A program made the translations under genes and the position numbers. From NCBI GenBank assembly GCA_004020645.1, contig SAQL01000029.1, forward strand, positions 17,688 to 81,687: 64,000 nucleotides of DNA, in the 5' to 3' direction. The stretch is from Mesorhizobium sp. (GTDB lineage Bacteria; Pseudomonadota; Alphaproteobacteria; Rhizobiales; Rhizobiaceae). Below the pieces are notes generated by a model, which was not told the origin of the DNA, did not search any database, and saw only the letters and a program-made list of their open reading frames with translations. Positions 8,588 through 17,235 of this stretch are shown in pieces (within the stretch, counting starts at the first letter, position 1; every line of letters starts with the position of its first letter).

Positions 8588-8710
8588 GCGACCTTACGGT
8601 TGGTGTCGTTTTCAAACTTTCATAAGGTTGGAAAAGGCTTTAAGACCGCCCCCGAACAAAATCGATTGCCGGCGAAATCAGGCGTTTCGCCCGTGGAGAC
8701 GTTGACAAAG

Positions 8711-9697
8711 ATGAACAAGGTCGATCGCGACATCGCCAACCTGCCCGACACCACCGTGCCGGTGAAGGAGAAATTTGGCTTCGAGTCCAAGATGGTGGTG
8801 CCGGCCTATTCGGTGACGAGCGAGCATGTGCCCGACATCGACCCGGACTACCTGTTCGACAAGAACACGACGATGGCGATCCTCGCTGGCTTTGCCTACA
8901 ACCGCCGCGTCATGGTGGCGGGCTATCACGGCACCGGCAAGTCGACGCATATCGAGCAGGTCGCCGCCCGCCTCAACTGGCCTATGGTGCGCGTCAATCT
9001 CGACAGTCATGTCAGCCGCATCGACCTCGTCGGCAAAGACGCCATCGTCGTCAAGGAAGGGCTGCAGATCACCGAATTCCGCGACGGCATCCTGCCCTGG
9101 GCCTATCAGCACAATGTCGCGCTGTGCTTCGACGAGTACGATGCCGGCCGTCCGGACGTGATGTTCGTCATCCAGCGCGTGCTGGAATCGTCCGGCCGGC
9201 TGACGCTGCTCGACCAAAGCCGGGTCATCCGTCCGCATCCGGCGTTCCGGCTGTTCTCCACCGCCAACACGGTCGGTCTCGGCGACACCACCGGCCTCTA
9301 TCACGGTACGCAGCAGATCAACCAGGCGCAGATGGACCGATGGTCGATCGTCACCACGCTGAATTATCTGCCGCACGACAATGAGGTGAACATCGTGCTG
9401 GCCAAGGCCAAGCACTATCGCGACGGCAAGGGCAAGGAGATCGTCAACAAGATGGTGCGCGTCGCCGACATGACGCGTTCGGCCTTCATCAATGGCGACC
9501 TGTCGACCGTCATGAGCCCGCGCACGGTCATCACCTGGGCCGAGAATGCCGAGATATTCGGCGATATCGGCATGGCGTTCCGACTGACCTTCCTCAACAA
9601 ATGCGACGAGCTGGAACGCTCGCTCGTCGCCGAGTTCTACCAGCGCGCCTTCGGCCAGGACCTGCCGGAATCGGCCGCTAACGTGGTGCTGGGGTAA
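8711..9697 (+). CDS. cobS: Aerobic cobaltochelatase subunit CobS
   Basis: 328 residues. AAA+ ATPase subunit that with CobT and CobN inserts Co2+ into hydrogenobyrinic acid a,c-diamide in aerobic cobalamin synthesis. Walker A GYHGTGKST, Walker B ALCFDEYDAG and a sensor region STANTVGLGD are visible. The frame is open from 8600; the ATG at 8711 was chosen because MNKVDRDIANLPDTTV is the usual N-terminus and GGAG lies 12 bases upstream. cobT follows after 47 bases that contain a repeat A variant. No cobalamin riboswitch is visible upstream. Confidence 0.97.
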   Translation: MNKVDRDIANLPDTTVPVKEKFGFESKMVVPAYSVTSEHVPDIDPDYLFDKNTTMAILAGFAYNRRVMVAGYHGTGKSTHIEQVAARLNWPMVRVNLDSHVSRIDLVGKDAIVVKEGLQITEFRDGILPWAYQHNVALCFDEYDAGRPDVMFVIQRVLESSGRLTLLDQSRVIRPHPAFRLFSTANTVGLGDTTGLYHGTQQINQAQMDRWSIVTTLNYLPHDNEVNIVLAKAKHYRDGKGKEIVNKMVRVADMTRSAFINGDLSTVMSPRTVITWAENAEIFGDIGMAFRLTFLNKCDELERSLVAEFYQRAFGQDLPESAANVVLG

Positions 9698-9730
9698 GCA
9701 TGGCTCGATTCCGATTTTCGGGGTCATGCT
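9697..9730. repeat. Palindromic repeat family A variant between cobS and cobT
   Basis: AGCATGGC and GTCATGCT flank a core CGATTCCGATTTTCGG. It is a shorter and more diverged relative of family A. It starts at the last base of the cobS stop codon. Confidence 0.55.
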
Positions 9731-9744
9731 CCAAGGAATGATCG

Positions 9745-11643
9745 ATGGCGGGTCCGGGCGACAACACGCGCAACAAGTCGAAGACGGGTTCTGAAGCCGA
9801 CAGCTTCAAGCGCGCCGTCACCGTCTGCATGCGCGCGATTGCCGGCGACAAGGACCTCGAAGTCGGTTTCGCCAAGGATCGGCCGGCGCTCGCCGGCAGC
9901 CGCGCCCGGCTGCCTGAACTGCCGAAGAAAGCGTCCAAGGCCGACATCGCCATCACCCGCGGGCTCGGCGATTCCATGGCGTTGAAGCGCGCCTGCCACG
10001 ACACGCGCATCCACACCAGGCTGGCGCCGGAGGGCAAGCAGGCCCGCGCCATCTACGATGCGGTCGAGCAGGCCCGCGTCGAGGCGATCGGCTCCCGCGC
10101 CATGCAGGGTGTGGCCGACAATATCGGCTCCATGCTCGAGGACAAATACGCCAGGGCCAACCTCATCGACGTCAAGGACAAGGCGGATGCGCCGATCGAG
10201 GAAGCGCTGGCCCTGATGGTGCGCGAAAAGCTGACCGGCCGCGCCGTGCCGAAGAGCGGCGAGCGGCTGGTCGACCTCTGGCGTCCATGGGTCGAGGAGA
10301 AGGCAAGTGCCGATCTCGACGGGCTGTCGGCAAAGCTCGACGACCAGCAGGGCTTCGCCCGCGTCGTGCGCGACATGCTGGCTTCCATGGAAATGGCCGA
10401 GGAACTCGGTGACGACCAGGAGACCGAAGACTCCGAAGACAATGACGAAAACCAGCCGCAAGGCGAGGAACAGAGCGAGGAGGGCGGCGAGGACGATTCC
10501 GGCTCCGAGCAGTCGCAGTCCGACGATACCGAGGCGTCGTCCGACGACGAGCAAGCGGCCGAGACGGAAGCATCCGATGCCACCGCCGACGACCTGTCCG
10601 ACGATGACGACGCCGATGCCGAGACACCCGGCGAGGCGCGCCGCAACGACAATCCCTTCACCAATCTGTCGAAGGAGATCGACTACAAGGTCTTCACCAC
10701 CGCCTTCGACGAGACGGTGGGTGCGGAGGACCTGTGCGAGGAAGAGGAATTAGATCGGCTGCGCGCCTTCCTCGACAAGCAGCTTGCCAACCTGTCGGGC
10801 GTTGTCGGCCGGCTGGCCAACCGGCTGCAGCGCCGGCTGATGGCGCAGCAGAACCGGTCCTGGGATTTCGATCTCGAAGAGGGTTATCTCGATCCGGCGC
10901 GGCTGGTGCGCGTCGTCATCGACCCGATGCAGCCGCTGTCCTTCAAGCAGGAACGTGACACCAAATTCCGCGACACGGTGGTGACGCTGGTGCTCGACAA
11001 TTCGGGCTCGATGCGCGGCCGGCCGATCACGGTCGCCGCCACCTGCGCCGACATTCTGGCGCGCACGCTGGAACGCTGCGGCGTTTCGGTCGAGATCCTC
11101 GGCTTCACCACTCGCGCCTGGAAGGGCGGGCAGGCACGCGAGAAATGGCTGAAGGAAGGCAAGTCGCCGAATCCCGGCCGGCTCAACGATCTGCGCCACA
11201 TCATCTACAAATCCGCCGACCATCCGTGGCGGCGGGCGCGCCGCAATCTCGGCCTGATGATGCGCGAGGGCCTGCTGAAGGAAAACATCGACGGCGAGGC
11301 GCTGCTGTGGGCGCACAACCGCCTGATCGCCCGGCCGGAGCAGCGCAAGATCCTGATGATGATCTCGGACGGCGCACCGGTCGACGATTCGACGCTGTCG
11401 GTCAATCCGGGCAACTATCTCGAACGGCATCTGCGCGCGGTGATCGAACTGATCGAGACGCGCTCGCCGGTCGAGCTTTTGGCCATCGGCATCGGCCACG
11501 ACGTTACCCGCTATTACAGGCGCGCCGTCACCATAGTCGATGCCGAGGAACTGGCCGGCGCCATGACCGAGCAACTGGCCTCGCTGTTTGGCGAGGAAAG
11601 TACGCGGGACACGCGACGCGGCAGCATGCGGCGCGCCGGATGA
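9745..11643 (+). CDS. cobT: Aerobic cobaltochelatase subunit CobT
   Basis: 632 residues. Partner of CobS in the ATP-driven cobalt chelatase. An N-terminal helical region (1-215) is followed by a very acidic linker (about 220-300, runs of Asp/Glu/Ser) and a C-terminal VWA domain with the MIDAS motif DNSGSMRG near residue 417 and the later SDGAPVDDS. The order matches CobT of Pseudomonas denitrificans and rhizobia. The stop overlaps the ATG of the next gene (ATGA). Confidence 0.97.
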   Translation: MAGPGDNTRNKSKTGSEADSFKRAVTVCMRAIAGDKDLEVGFAKDRPALAGSRARLPELPKKASKADIAITRGLGDSMALKRACHDTRIHTRLAPEGKQARAIYDAVEQARVEAIGSRAMQGVADNIGSMLEDKYARANLIDVKDKADAPIEEALALMVREKLTGRAVPKSGERLVDLWRPWVEEKASADLDGLSAKLDDQQGFARVVRDMLASMEMAEELGDDQETEDSEDNDENQPQGEEQSEEGGEDDSGSEQSQSDDTEASSDDEQAAETEASDATADDLSDDDDADAETPGEARRNDNPFTNLSKEIDYKVFTTAFDETVGAEDLCEEEELDRLRAFLDKQLANLSGVVGRLANRLQRRLMAQQNRSWDFDLEEGYLDPARLVRVVIDPMQPLSFKQERDTKFRDTVVTLVLDNSGSMRGRPITVAATCADILARTLERCGVSVEILGFTTRAWKGGQAREKWLKEGKSPNPGRLNDLRHIIYKSADHPWRRARRNLGLMMREGLLKENIDGEALLWAHNRLIARPEQRKILMMISDGAPVDDSTLSVNPGNYLERHLRAVIELIETRSPVELLAIGIGHDVTRYYRRAVTIVDAEELAGAMTEQLASLFGEESTRDTRRGSMRRAG

Positions 11644-12671
11644 TTTTTTCGCGGGGCGGCTTTCGGCAGACGCTTTTCGCCGCCACAGCGCTGTTCGTTG
11701 CCGGCATCGCCTTGTCGCCTTGCATCGCCGCCGGCAGCGTTCCGGTCGAGCCGATCGAAATCTCGGCACGGCCGATAGACCGGTTTCACATCGGCCGTGA
11801 CGAGAAGCGGTTCGGCCCGCTTGAATTCGTCGGCGGGCTGGAAATGACCTCGCCGTCACGCGATTTCGGCGCGCTGTCGGCGTTTCGCTTCCTCAAACCC
11901 GGCAGTGATTTTATCGGCGTCGCCGACACCGGTTTCTGGTTCTTCGGCACGGTTACCCATGATGCCGACAAGCGCCCGTCCGGCATCCGGAATTTCCGTA
12001 TGCAGGAGATGGTCGATGAGGCGGGCCATCTGATCGACGAGAAATGGCAGGTCGACTCCGAAGGGCTTGCGGTCAAGGACGGCATTGCCACAGTCGGCTT
12101 CGAGCGCGATCACCGCATTGCACAGTTCAAGATCGAACCGGGCGACATGAAGCCGCCGTTCAAGCAATTGGATTTCCTGATTCCAGCCTGGGAGCTTCGC
12201 CGGAATCGCGGCTTGGAGACCATCACCCACGCCAATCCTCACGGGCAGCACGAAGGCGGGCTGGTCGTGGTCTCGGAAAAGAGCCTCGACAAATCAGGCA
12301 ACATTTATGCGGCTGTTATCGAAGGGCCGCACAAAGGCGTTTTCACCGTTAAGCGCAACGACGATTTCGATATCACCGACGGCGCCTTCCTGCCGGACGG
12401 CGACCTCTTGCTTTTGGAGCGCAGCTATTCGATGGCCCGCGGCGTCAAGATCCGGCTGCGGCGCATCTATGGCGAGAGCGTCGAGAAGGGCGCCGTTGCC
12501 GACGGGCCGGTGCTGATGGAAGCCGACATGAGCTACCAGATCGACAACATGGAAGGGCTAGACGTCTGGACCCGCGACGACGGCGCGCTGATGGTGTCGC
12601 TGATCTCGGACGACAACCACTCGATTCTGCAGCGCAATCTCTATCTGGAATTTGTGCTGCACGAGGATTGA
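11640..12671 (+). CDS. Exported phytase-like/esterase-like domain protein
   Basis: 343 residues. A signal peptide (residues 10-31, ending CIAAG) precedes a beta-propeller-like phytase-like domain with VGGLEMTSPSRDFGALSAFRF, DSEGLAVKDG and DNMEGLDVW, the conserved blocks of the esterase-like phytase family. Probably periplasmic; substrate unknown. The frame is open further upstream inside cobT, but the start at 11640 overlaps the cobT stop and gives the signal peptide. The coupling to cobT is a positional fact, not proof of a role in cobalamin synthesis. Confidence 0.85.
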   Translation: MIFSRGGFRQTLFAATALFVAGIALSPCIAAGSVPVEPIEISARPIDRFHIGRDEKRFGPLEFVGGLEMTSPSRDFGALSAFRFLKPGSDFIGVADTGFWFFGTVTHDADKRPSGIRNFRMQEMVDEAGHLIDEKWQVDSEGLAVKDGIATVGFERDHRIAQFKIEPGDMKPPFKQLDFLIPAWELRRNRGLETITHANPHGQHEGGLVVVSEKSLDKSGNIYAAVIEGPHKGVFTVKRNDDFDITDGAFLPDGDLLLLERSYSMARGVKIRLRRIYGESVEKGAVADGPVLMEADMSYQIDNMEGLDVWTRDDGALMVSLISDDNHSILQRNLYLEFVLHED

Positions 12672-12703
12672 GAGGCGGTCGGCAAAGGACGGCCGATAAC
12701 AAG

Positions 12704-13405
12704 CTACAGCTTGGCGAGGGTTGCGGCAGGCCGGGGTCCGTTGGTCGCGATCCAGATGACGTGGCGGGCGCCGCGCTTGCCATTGGCGCGGACTTTGACT
12801 TCCTCGACCGCGAAGCCCGCCTGCTTCAGCCTGCGGGTAAAACCGCTGTCTGGTCCCTGTGACCAGACCGCCAGAACGCCGCCGGGCTTGAGCGCTGCTT
12901 TCGCGCTGATCAGCCCGGCTATACTGTAGAGAGCATCGTTGGCCTTGTGGACGATCCCTTCCGGACCGTTGTCGACGTCGAGCAGGATGGCATCCCAGGC
13001 CGAGCCTTCCGATCGTATGAGCTCGCCGACATCCGCCTCGCGAACAGTCACGCGCGGATCGTCGAGACAGCCACCGAACACCGCGGCCATCGGGCCGCGT
13101 GCCCACGCCACGACGGCTGGCACCAACTCGGCGACAACGACACCGGCATCGGCGCTAAGCCCGGCTAGAGCGGCACGCAGCGTGAAACCCATGCCCAGCC
13201 CGCCAATCAGGATCTTCGGCTGGCTACGGCCGGCAATCCTTTGGCAGGACAGCCTGGCCAGCGCTTCCTCGGAGCCGCTGAGGCGGCTGTTCATCAGCTC
13301 GTTCGAGCCGAGCATGATCGAGAATTCGGCGCCGCGTTGTTTCAGGCGAAGCTCGTGGTCGCCGTCAGGCGTTTTCGCGGTATCGAGCTGGACCCATGGG
13401 ATCAT
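12704..13405 (-). CDS. Spermidine synthase-like SAM-fold protein
   Basis: 233 residues. Rossmann fold with ILIGGLGMGFTLRAAL (SAM/dcSAM loop), VVVAELVPAVVAWARG, the acidic DVDNGPEG and VLAVWSQGPDSGFTRRL. It is related to spermidine synthases but lacks the full N-terminal domain, so it may be a methyltransferase-like or accessory protein. The start codon and first bases (ATGATCCC) lie in the outer arm of a family A repeat. It converges on the phytase-like gene. Confidence 0.8.
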   Translation of the reverse strand: MIPWVQLDTAKTPDGDHELRLKQRGAEFSIMLGSNELMNSRLSGSEEALARLSCQRIAGRSQPKILIGGLGMGFTLRAALAGLSADAGVVVAELVPAVVAWARGPMAAVFGGCLDDPRVTVREADVGELIRSEGSAWDAILLDVDNGPEGIVHKANDALYSIAGLISAKAALKPGGVLAVWSQGPDSGFTRRLKQAGFAVEEVKVRANGKRGARHVIWIATNGPRPAATLAKL

Positions 13406-13550
13406 GCTCGAGAACCTGTGAGCATGATCTTTTCCGAACCGAAGGTCAGCGATAGCAAAAACCGGTTCCCACCTTCAGGGATCATGCTCGAGAACCTGTG
13501 AGCATGATCTTTTCCGAAAACCGGTTCCCACTTTTCGGGATCATGCTCTA
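13401..13550. repeat. Two tandem family A palindromic repeats
   Basis: The block ATCATGCTCGAGAACCTGTG plus GAGCATGATCTTTTCCGA occurs at 13401-13437 and again at 13481-13517. Each copy closes with an inverted GGGATCATGCTC arm. The second copy is the canonical form (CCGAAAACCGGTTCCCACTT). The left end holds the spermidine-synthase-like start codon, and the right end holds the stop codon TAG of the queuosine-precursor transporter. Confidence 0.88.
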
Positions 13551-14228
13551 TGCCGCCAGTGCCGGCTGGCTCCAGCGGGCGGCAAGCAGCCGGTAGGGGA
13601 TCAGCGCCACCACGGCGATGATCAGCTTCACGCCGAGGTCGCCGAGCGCCCATGACACCCAGCGCATGGTCTCCACCGGCAGCACGCCCATCAGCGGCGC
13701 GGTTTCGAGCGCGAAACCATCGTTCGGGCCAGCAAAGGCGAAAGCCGCCGAAAAAGCGACGGTGAAGAACACGGCGGTGTCGAATACCGAGCCGACCAGC
13801 GTGCCGACGATCGGCGCCCGCCACCAGCTCTGCCGGCGCAGCCGGTTGAACACGGTCACGTCGAGCAATTGCGCGATCAGGAACGCGGTGCCGGAAGCCG
13901 CCGCAATGCGCACCAGCCGGTCGGCGGCCGTTTCGAACTCGATCAGACCGTAGCGGAACAGCAAGGGCGGGATGACGACCGAGCAGATCACCGCCGCCGT
14001 GAAGCCGACAAACACGATCCGGCGCGCCACGGCCGGGCCGTAGCGGCGGTTGGCAAGGTCGGTGACCAGGAAGGAGAACGGATAGGTGAAGGCGCCCCAG
14101 GTCAGAATGTCGGCCAGCGACAAGCCGCCGATCGCACCTTGCAGCGGGAACTGCACGAGGATGTTCGACGCCACCACGACAAGCGCCATGGCCGCAACAA
14201 AGGACAGATATCGGGAGACGAAACTCAT
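13548..14228 (-). CDS. Queuosine precursor transporter (YhhQ/VUT family)
   Basis: 226 residues with about six hydrophobic spans, an inner-membrane protein. The family imports preQ0/preQ1 or related queuosine precursors. Conserved segments are FPLQGAIGGLSLADILTWGAFTYPFSFLVTDLANRRYG, IAQLLDVTVFNRLR and VGSVFDTAVFF. The ATG sits directly after six A residues that form the 3' end of a candidate preQ1-I riboswitch, which supports both the start and the substrate. The stop TAG is inside a family A repeat. rpmB lies 81 bases upstream on the same strand. Confidence 0.92.
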   Translation of the reverse strand: MSFVSRYLSFVAAMALVVVASNILVQFPLQGAIGGLSLADILTWGAFTYPFSFLVTDLANRRYGPAVARRIVFVGFTAAVICSVVIPPLLFRYGLIEFETAADRLVRIAAASGTAFLIAQLLDVTVFNRLRRQSWWRAPIVGTLVGSVFDTAVFFTVAFSAAFAFAGPNDGFALETAPLMGVLPVETMRWVSWALGDLGVKLIIAVVALIPYRLLAARWSQPALAA

Positions 14229-14254
14229 TTTTTTATCCTGGGTAATGGAACCAG
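14226..14254 (-). promoter_or_regulatory. Candidate preQ1-I riboswitch overlapping the transporter start codon
   Basis: Read on the minus strand: CUGG, UUC, CAU, UAC, CCAG, GAU, AAAAAA, AUG. CUGG/CCAG forms P1. The loop CAU pairs with the AUG start codon as the P2 pseudoknot. The A-rich stretch sits between them, as in the known preQ1-I layout (GG-UUC-loop-ACC-stem-A-rich-P2 strand). Ligand binding would hide the start codon. The downstream gene is a queuosine-precursor transporter, which fits. P1 is only four base pairs, one fewer than typical. Confidence 0.75.
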
Positions 14255-14258
14255 CGGG

Positions 14259-14283
14259 GTGTCATGCCGAGTTCGGACGACAC
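14259..14283 (-). other. Hairpin between rpmB and the preQ1-I candidate
   Basis: GTGTC and GACAC close a stem that contains CCGAACTCGG. No T-run follows. It may mark the end of the rpmB message, stabilise it, or extend the leader structure. Confidence 0.45.
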
Positions 14284-14309
14284 TCCTTGGAAGGCGGTTG
14301 CCTGAAAAA

Positions 14310-14606
14310 TTAAGCGGCCGGCTGTTCGGCAAGCTTCTTGGCGATCTGCTTCTTCAGCAGGCGCGCGCGCTGCGACAGCTCCTTGGCGTCGGCCTTGGCC
14401 AGGAACGCGTCGAGGCCGCCGCGATGCTCGACCGAACGCAGCGCGTTGGCCGAAATGCGCAGGCGAACATTCTGGTTCAGCGCTTCCGAGATCAGCGTCA
14501 CATTGACGAGATTGGGCAGGAAGCGACGCTTGCTCTTGTTGTTGGCGTGGCTCACATTGTTGCCGGACATGACTGCCTTGGCGGTGAGTTCGCAGGTGCG
14601 GGACAT
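14310..14606 (-). CDS. rpmB: 50S ribosomal protein L28
   Basis: 98 residues, the alphaproteobacterial length. Component of the large ribosomal subunit. MSRTCELTAKAVMSGNNVSHANNKSKRRFLPNL is the conserved L28 N-terminus. The Cys-rich zinc form is not present. A strong promoter lies upstream (14704-14732). The queuosine-precursor transporter follows on the same strand. Confidence 0.98.
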   Translation of the reverse strand: MSRTCELTAKAVMSGNNVSHANNKSKRRFLPNLVNVTLISEALNQNVRLRISANALRSVEHRGGLDAFLAKADAKELSQRARLLKKQIAKKLAEQPAA

Positions 14607-14703
14607 GGTTCTAAACCTTCAGTTCTCGGTCTGGCCAAACATTCGACCCACGCCGGGTGGCGCGCGGTTTCGGTCAGGCGGCCTTATGGAAAAAGTTGGC
14701 GTT

Positions 14704-14732
14704 CCATAGTTGCATTTCGCCGATGCGTCAAG
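14704..14732 (-). promoter_or_regulatory. rpmB promoter (CTTGAC-N17-CTATGG)
   Basis: On the minus strand, CTTGAC (14727-14732) and CTATGG (14704-14709) are separated by 17 bases. This is very close to the alphaproteobacterial housekeeping consensus and is placed to give a leader of roughly 90 bases before rpmB. Confidence 0.7.
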
Positions 14733-14862
14733 CTCCGGCTTGCGCGCTGGTGTGACGGCGCCTTTCACATAAAGGCCGGAATTCAGCCTATAAGCGGTCG
14801 CACAAGGAGATACTAGGCCGGAGTTGTCCGCTTCCGCTGAAAATCGAGGATCAATCCCCGCC

Positions 14863-15651
14863 ATGCTTCGTTCGTCCCATGCTCTCCTTGCCTCGCTTGC
14901 CGTGGCGCTGCCGACGGCAGCGTCTGCCGCCACGTTACAATCCTTCAAGGGCGAGTATACGGTTTCGGTCCACGGCTTCTCGGTGGCTAAGGCAAGCTTT
15001 TCCAGCAGTTACGAAGGCGACACCTACTCGATCGAGGGCAGCGTCTCCAGCGCCGGCCTCGCCACAATATTCGACGACACGCGTGGCACGGTCTCCTCAA
15101 AAGGCAAGATTTCGGGCAAGCAATTGCAGCCGCAGGCGTTCCGCGCCGACTACAAATCGGGCGAGAAGGCATCGATGATCGATATCCAGTTCGCCAACGG
15201 CGCGGTTACCGCGACGAAGGTCGTGCCTGCGCCGAAGAAGCGCAATCCTAAGAATTGGATACCGGTAGGCGCCAGCCATCTCGCGTCGGTGCTCGATCCG
15301 ATGGCGGCCACCGTCATCCATGCCGATAGCCTCGACAAGGTCTGCGGGCGCACGGTGAAGCTCTATGACGGCGAGATGCGCGCCAATCTGACGCTGACCT
15401 ACGATTCGAGAGGCTCGACCTCGGTGCGCGGCTACAAGGGCGATACCGTCACCTGCAGGCTAGGCTTTGAGCCGGTAGCGGGTTACCGCAAGAACCGCAA
15501 ATCCTTGGATTACCTGAGAAAGCGCAGCCGCATCATGGTGACGTTTGCACCGGTCGGCCAAACCGGCGTATATGCGCCGATCCACGCCACGGTCGGTACG
15601 AAAATCGGCACCCTCACCATCAGCGCGGAGCGGTTCGAAGCAACAGAATAG
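14863..15651 (+). CDS. DUF3108 exported protein
   Basis: 262 residues. A signal peptide (residues 4-22, cut near ASA-A) precedes a DUF3108 domain with alternating beta strands (YTVSVHGFSVAKASFSSSYEG, YSIEGSVSSAGLA). The protein should be periplasmic or outer-membrane associated; its function is not known. The ATG at 14863 was chosen for the signal peptide, with GAGG 13 bases upstream. A TTG 13 codons earlier is less likely. Divergent from rpmB, as often seen in rhizobia. Confidence 0.85.
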   Translation: MLRSSHALLASLAVALPTAASAATLQSFKGEYTVSVHGFSVAKASFSSSYEGDTYSIEGSVSSAGLATIFDDTRGTVSSKGKISGKQLQPQAFRADYKSGEKASMIDIQFANGAVTATKVVPAPKKRNPKNWIPVGASHLASVLDPMAATVIHADSLDKVCGRTVKLYDGEMRANLTLTYDSRGSTSVRGYKGDTVTCRLGFEPVAGYRKNRKSLDYLRKRSRIMVTFAPVGQTGVYAPIHATVGTKIGTLTISAERFEATE

Positions 15652-15679
15652 GCGCGATCGCGCGCCGCCGGAGACGGAC

Positions 15680-16567
15680 ATGGGGGGCGCAACACTGATC
15701 GGCTTCTCGGCGGTCGCCATGTGGGCGCTGCTGGCGCTGCTTACGGACGCTTCCGGCGCGGTGCCGCCGTTCCTGCTTTCAGCGATCACCTTCACGATCG
15801 GCACCGGCGTCGGGCTCGTCGCGCGGCTGTTCATGCCGGCCGCCACGGGCCGGCAGAAGATACCGCCGCAAGTGTGGGTGATCGGCATTGCCGGCCTGTT
15901 CGGCTATCATTTCTTCTATTTCACCGCGCTGCGCAACGCACCAGCGGTGGAGGCGAGCCTCATCGCCTATTTGTGGCCGCTGCTGATCGTGCTCGGATCG
16001 GCGCTGATGCCGGGCGAGCGACTGGCCTGGAACCATGTCGTCGGCGCGCTGCTCGGCCTTGCCGGCACTGTCTTGATCGTCACCAAGGGTGGCGGGCTTG
16101 CCTTCGACGCACGCTATGCCTTCGGCTATGCGATGGCCGGCATCTGCGCCGTGCTGTGGTCGTCCTATTCGCTGTTGTCGCGCCGCTTTCCGTCGGTGCC
16201 GACCAGCATCGTCACCTGGTTCTGTGCGGCTACGGCAGCGCTTTCGCTTGTCTGCCATCTCATGCTGGAAGAGACGGTGCTGCCTGTCGGCGCCGGCCAG
16301 TGGCTGGCCGTGCTCGGCCTCGGACTGATGCCGGTGGGCGCGGCCTTTTACGCTTGGGATATCGGCGTCAAGCGCGGCAACATCCAGGTGCTGGGCGCGG
16401 CGAGCTATGCCGCGCCGCTGCTGTCGACGCTGGTGCTGATTGCTGCCGGTTTCGCCGAACCGTCCCTGCGCGTCCTCGCCGCATGCGTGCTGATAACCGG
16501 CGGGGCAGCCCTTGCGGCGAAATCGCTGTTCTTGCGCAAGCGGGCTGCGAGCGAGGCAGGGGCATGA
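15680..16567 (+). CDS. DMT-family transporter (EamA, YddG-like)
   Basis: 295 residues with about ten hydrophobic spans in two EamA repeats (for example GYHFFYFTALRNAPAVEASLIAYLWPLL and GAAFYAWDIGVKRGNIQVLGAASYAAPLLSTL). The motif set resembles the aromatic amino-acid exporter YddG, so export of aromatic amino acids is a reasonable but unproven inference. The start at 15680 follows GGAG. The stop overlaps the next ATG by ATGA. Confidence 0.88.
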   Translation: MGGATLIGFSAVAMWALLALLTDASGAVPPFLLSAITFTIGTGVGLVARLFMPAATGRQKIPPQVWVIGIAGLFGYHFFYFTALRNAPAVEASLIAYLWPLLIVLGSALMPGERLAWNHVVGALLGLAGTVLIVTKGGGLAFDARYAFGYAMAGICAVLWSSYSLLSRRFPSVPTSIVTWFCAATAALSLVCHLMLEETVLPVGAGQWLAVLGLGLMPVGAAFYAWDIGVKRGNIQVLGAASYAAPLLSTLVLIAAGFAEPSLRVLAACVLITGGAALAAKSLFLRKRAASEAGA

Positions 16568-17235
16568 TGCCGTTTCCCGGCGGCATCGACTCCAACGCCA
16601 ATGCGACGCTGCTGTTTTCGCTGGCGGCGGCGGTGATCTACGCCTTCACCATCGACATGCCGCCGAAGCTTGCGCGTTCCGCGGTCAAGACACTGGCCGT
16701 GGCAATGCTTGCCGTGCTGGCATCGCTGCAGGGCGGTCCGTGGCTGCTCGTCGCGGCGCTGACGCTCAGCGCCATCGGCGATGCGTTGCTGTCGCGCGAC
16801 GGTGAAAAGGCTTTTCTCGGCGGGCTGGCCAGTTTTCTCGTTGCGCACGGGCTTTACATCGCGCTGTTCCTGCGCTTCGGCGACGGGGTCGGGCTGCTCT
16901 CGGCCGAGCCATGGCGCGCGGCGATTGCCATGGCAATGGCCGTGTTCGCGCTCGCCATGCTTTTTGCGCTCTGGCGCCGTGTCGGCCCCGCCTTGCGCCT
17001 TCCGGTCGGCGTCTATGTCGCGGCAATCCTCGCCATGACGATTTCAGCCCTGACGCTGAGCAATTTCTGGATCATCTGCGGCGCCGTGCTGTTCATGGCG
17101 TCCGACGGGCTGCTCGCCTCGGAAAAGTTCCTGCTGACCGCCATCTCGCCACACCGCGTCTGGATGCGCCACGCGGCCTGGATGCTGTATTACGCCGCCC
17201 AGCTGGCGATCACGATGGGTTTCCTGCTGGGTTAG
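16564..17235 (+). CDS. Lysoplasmalogenase (YhhN/TMEM86 family)
   Basis: 223 residues, about eight hydrophobic spans. The family hydrolyses the vinyl ether bond of lysoplasmalogens in the membrane. Conserved acidic residues are in LSAIGDALLSRDGEKAFLGGL and FMASDGLLASEKFL. The start overlaps the DMT transporter stop. The 3' end overlaps the convergent cupin gene by 26 bases. The role in a bacterium without obvious plasmalogens is unclear. Confidence 0.85.
   Translation: MMPFPGGIDSNANATLLFSLAAAVIYAFTIDMPPKLARSAVKTLAVAMLAVLASLQGGPWLLVAALTLSAIGDALLSRDGEKAFLGGLASFLVAHGLYIALFLRFGDGVGLLSAEPWRAAIAMAMAVFALAMLFALWRRVGPALRLPVGVYVAAILAMTISALTLSNFWIICGAVLFMASDGLLASEKFLLTAISPHRVWMRHAAWMLYYAAQLAITMGFLLG

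Noticed and set aside
8587..8710. Possible cobalamin riboswitch before cobS
   Set aside because: No B12-box-like sequence or matching fold could be seen in the gap.
13401..13550. Family A repeats as an insertion sequence or CRISPR
   Set aside because: They have no coding capacity, spacers or target duplications. They are short palindromic repeats.
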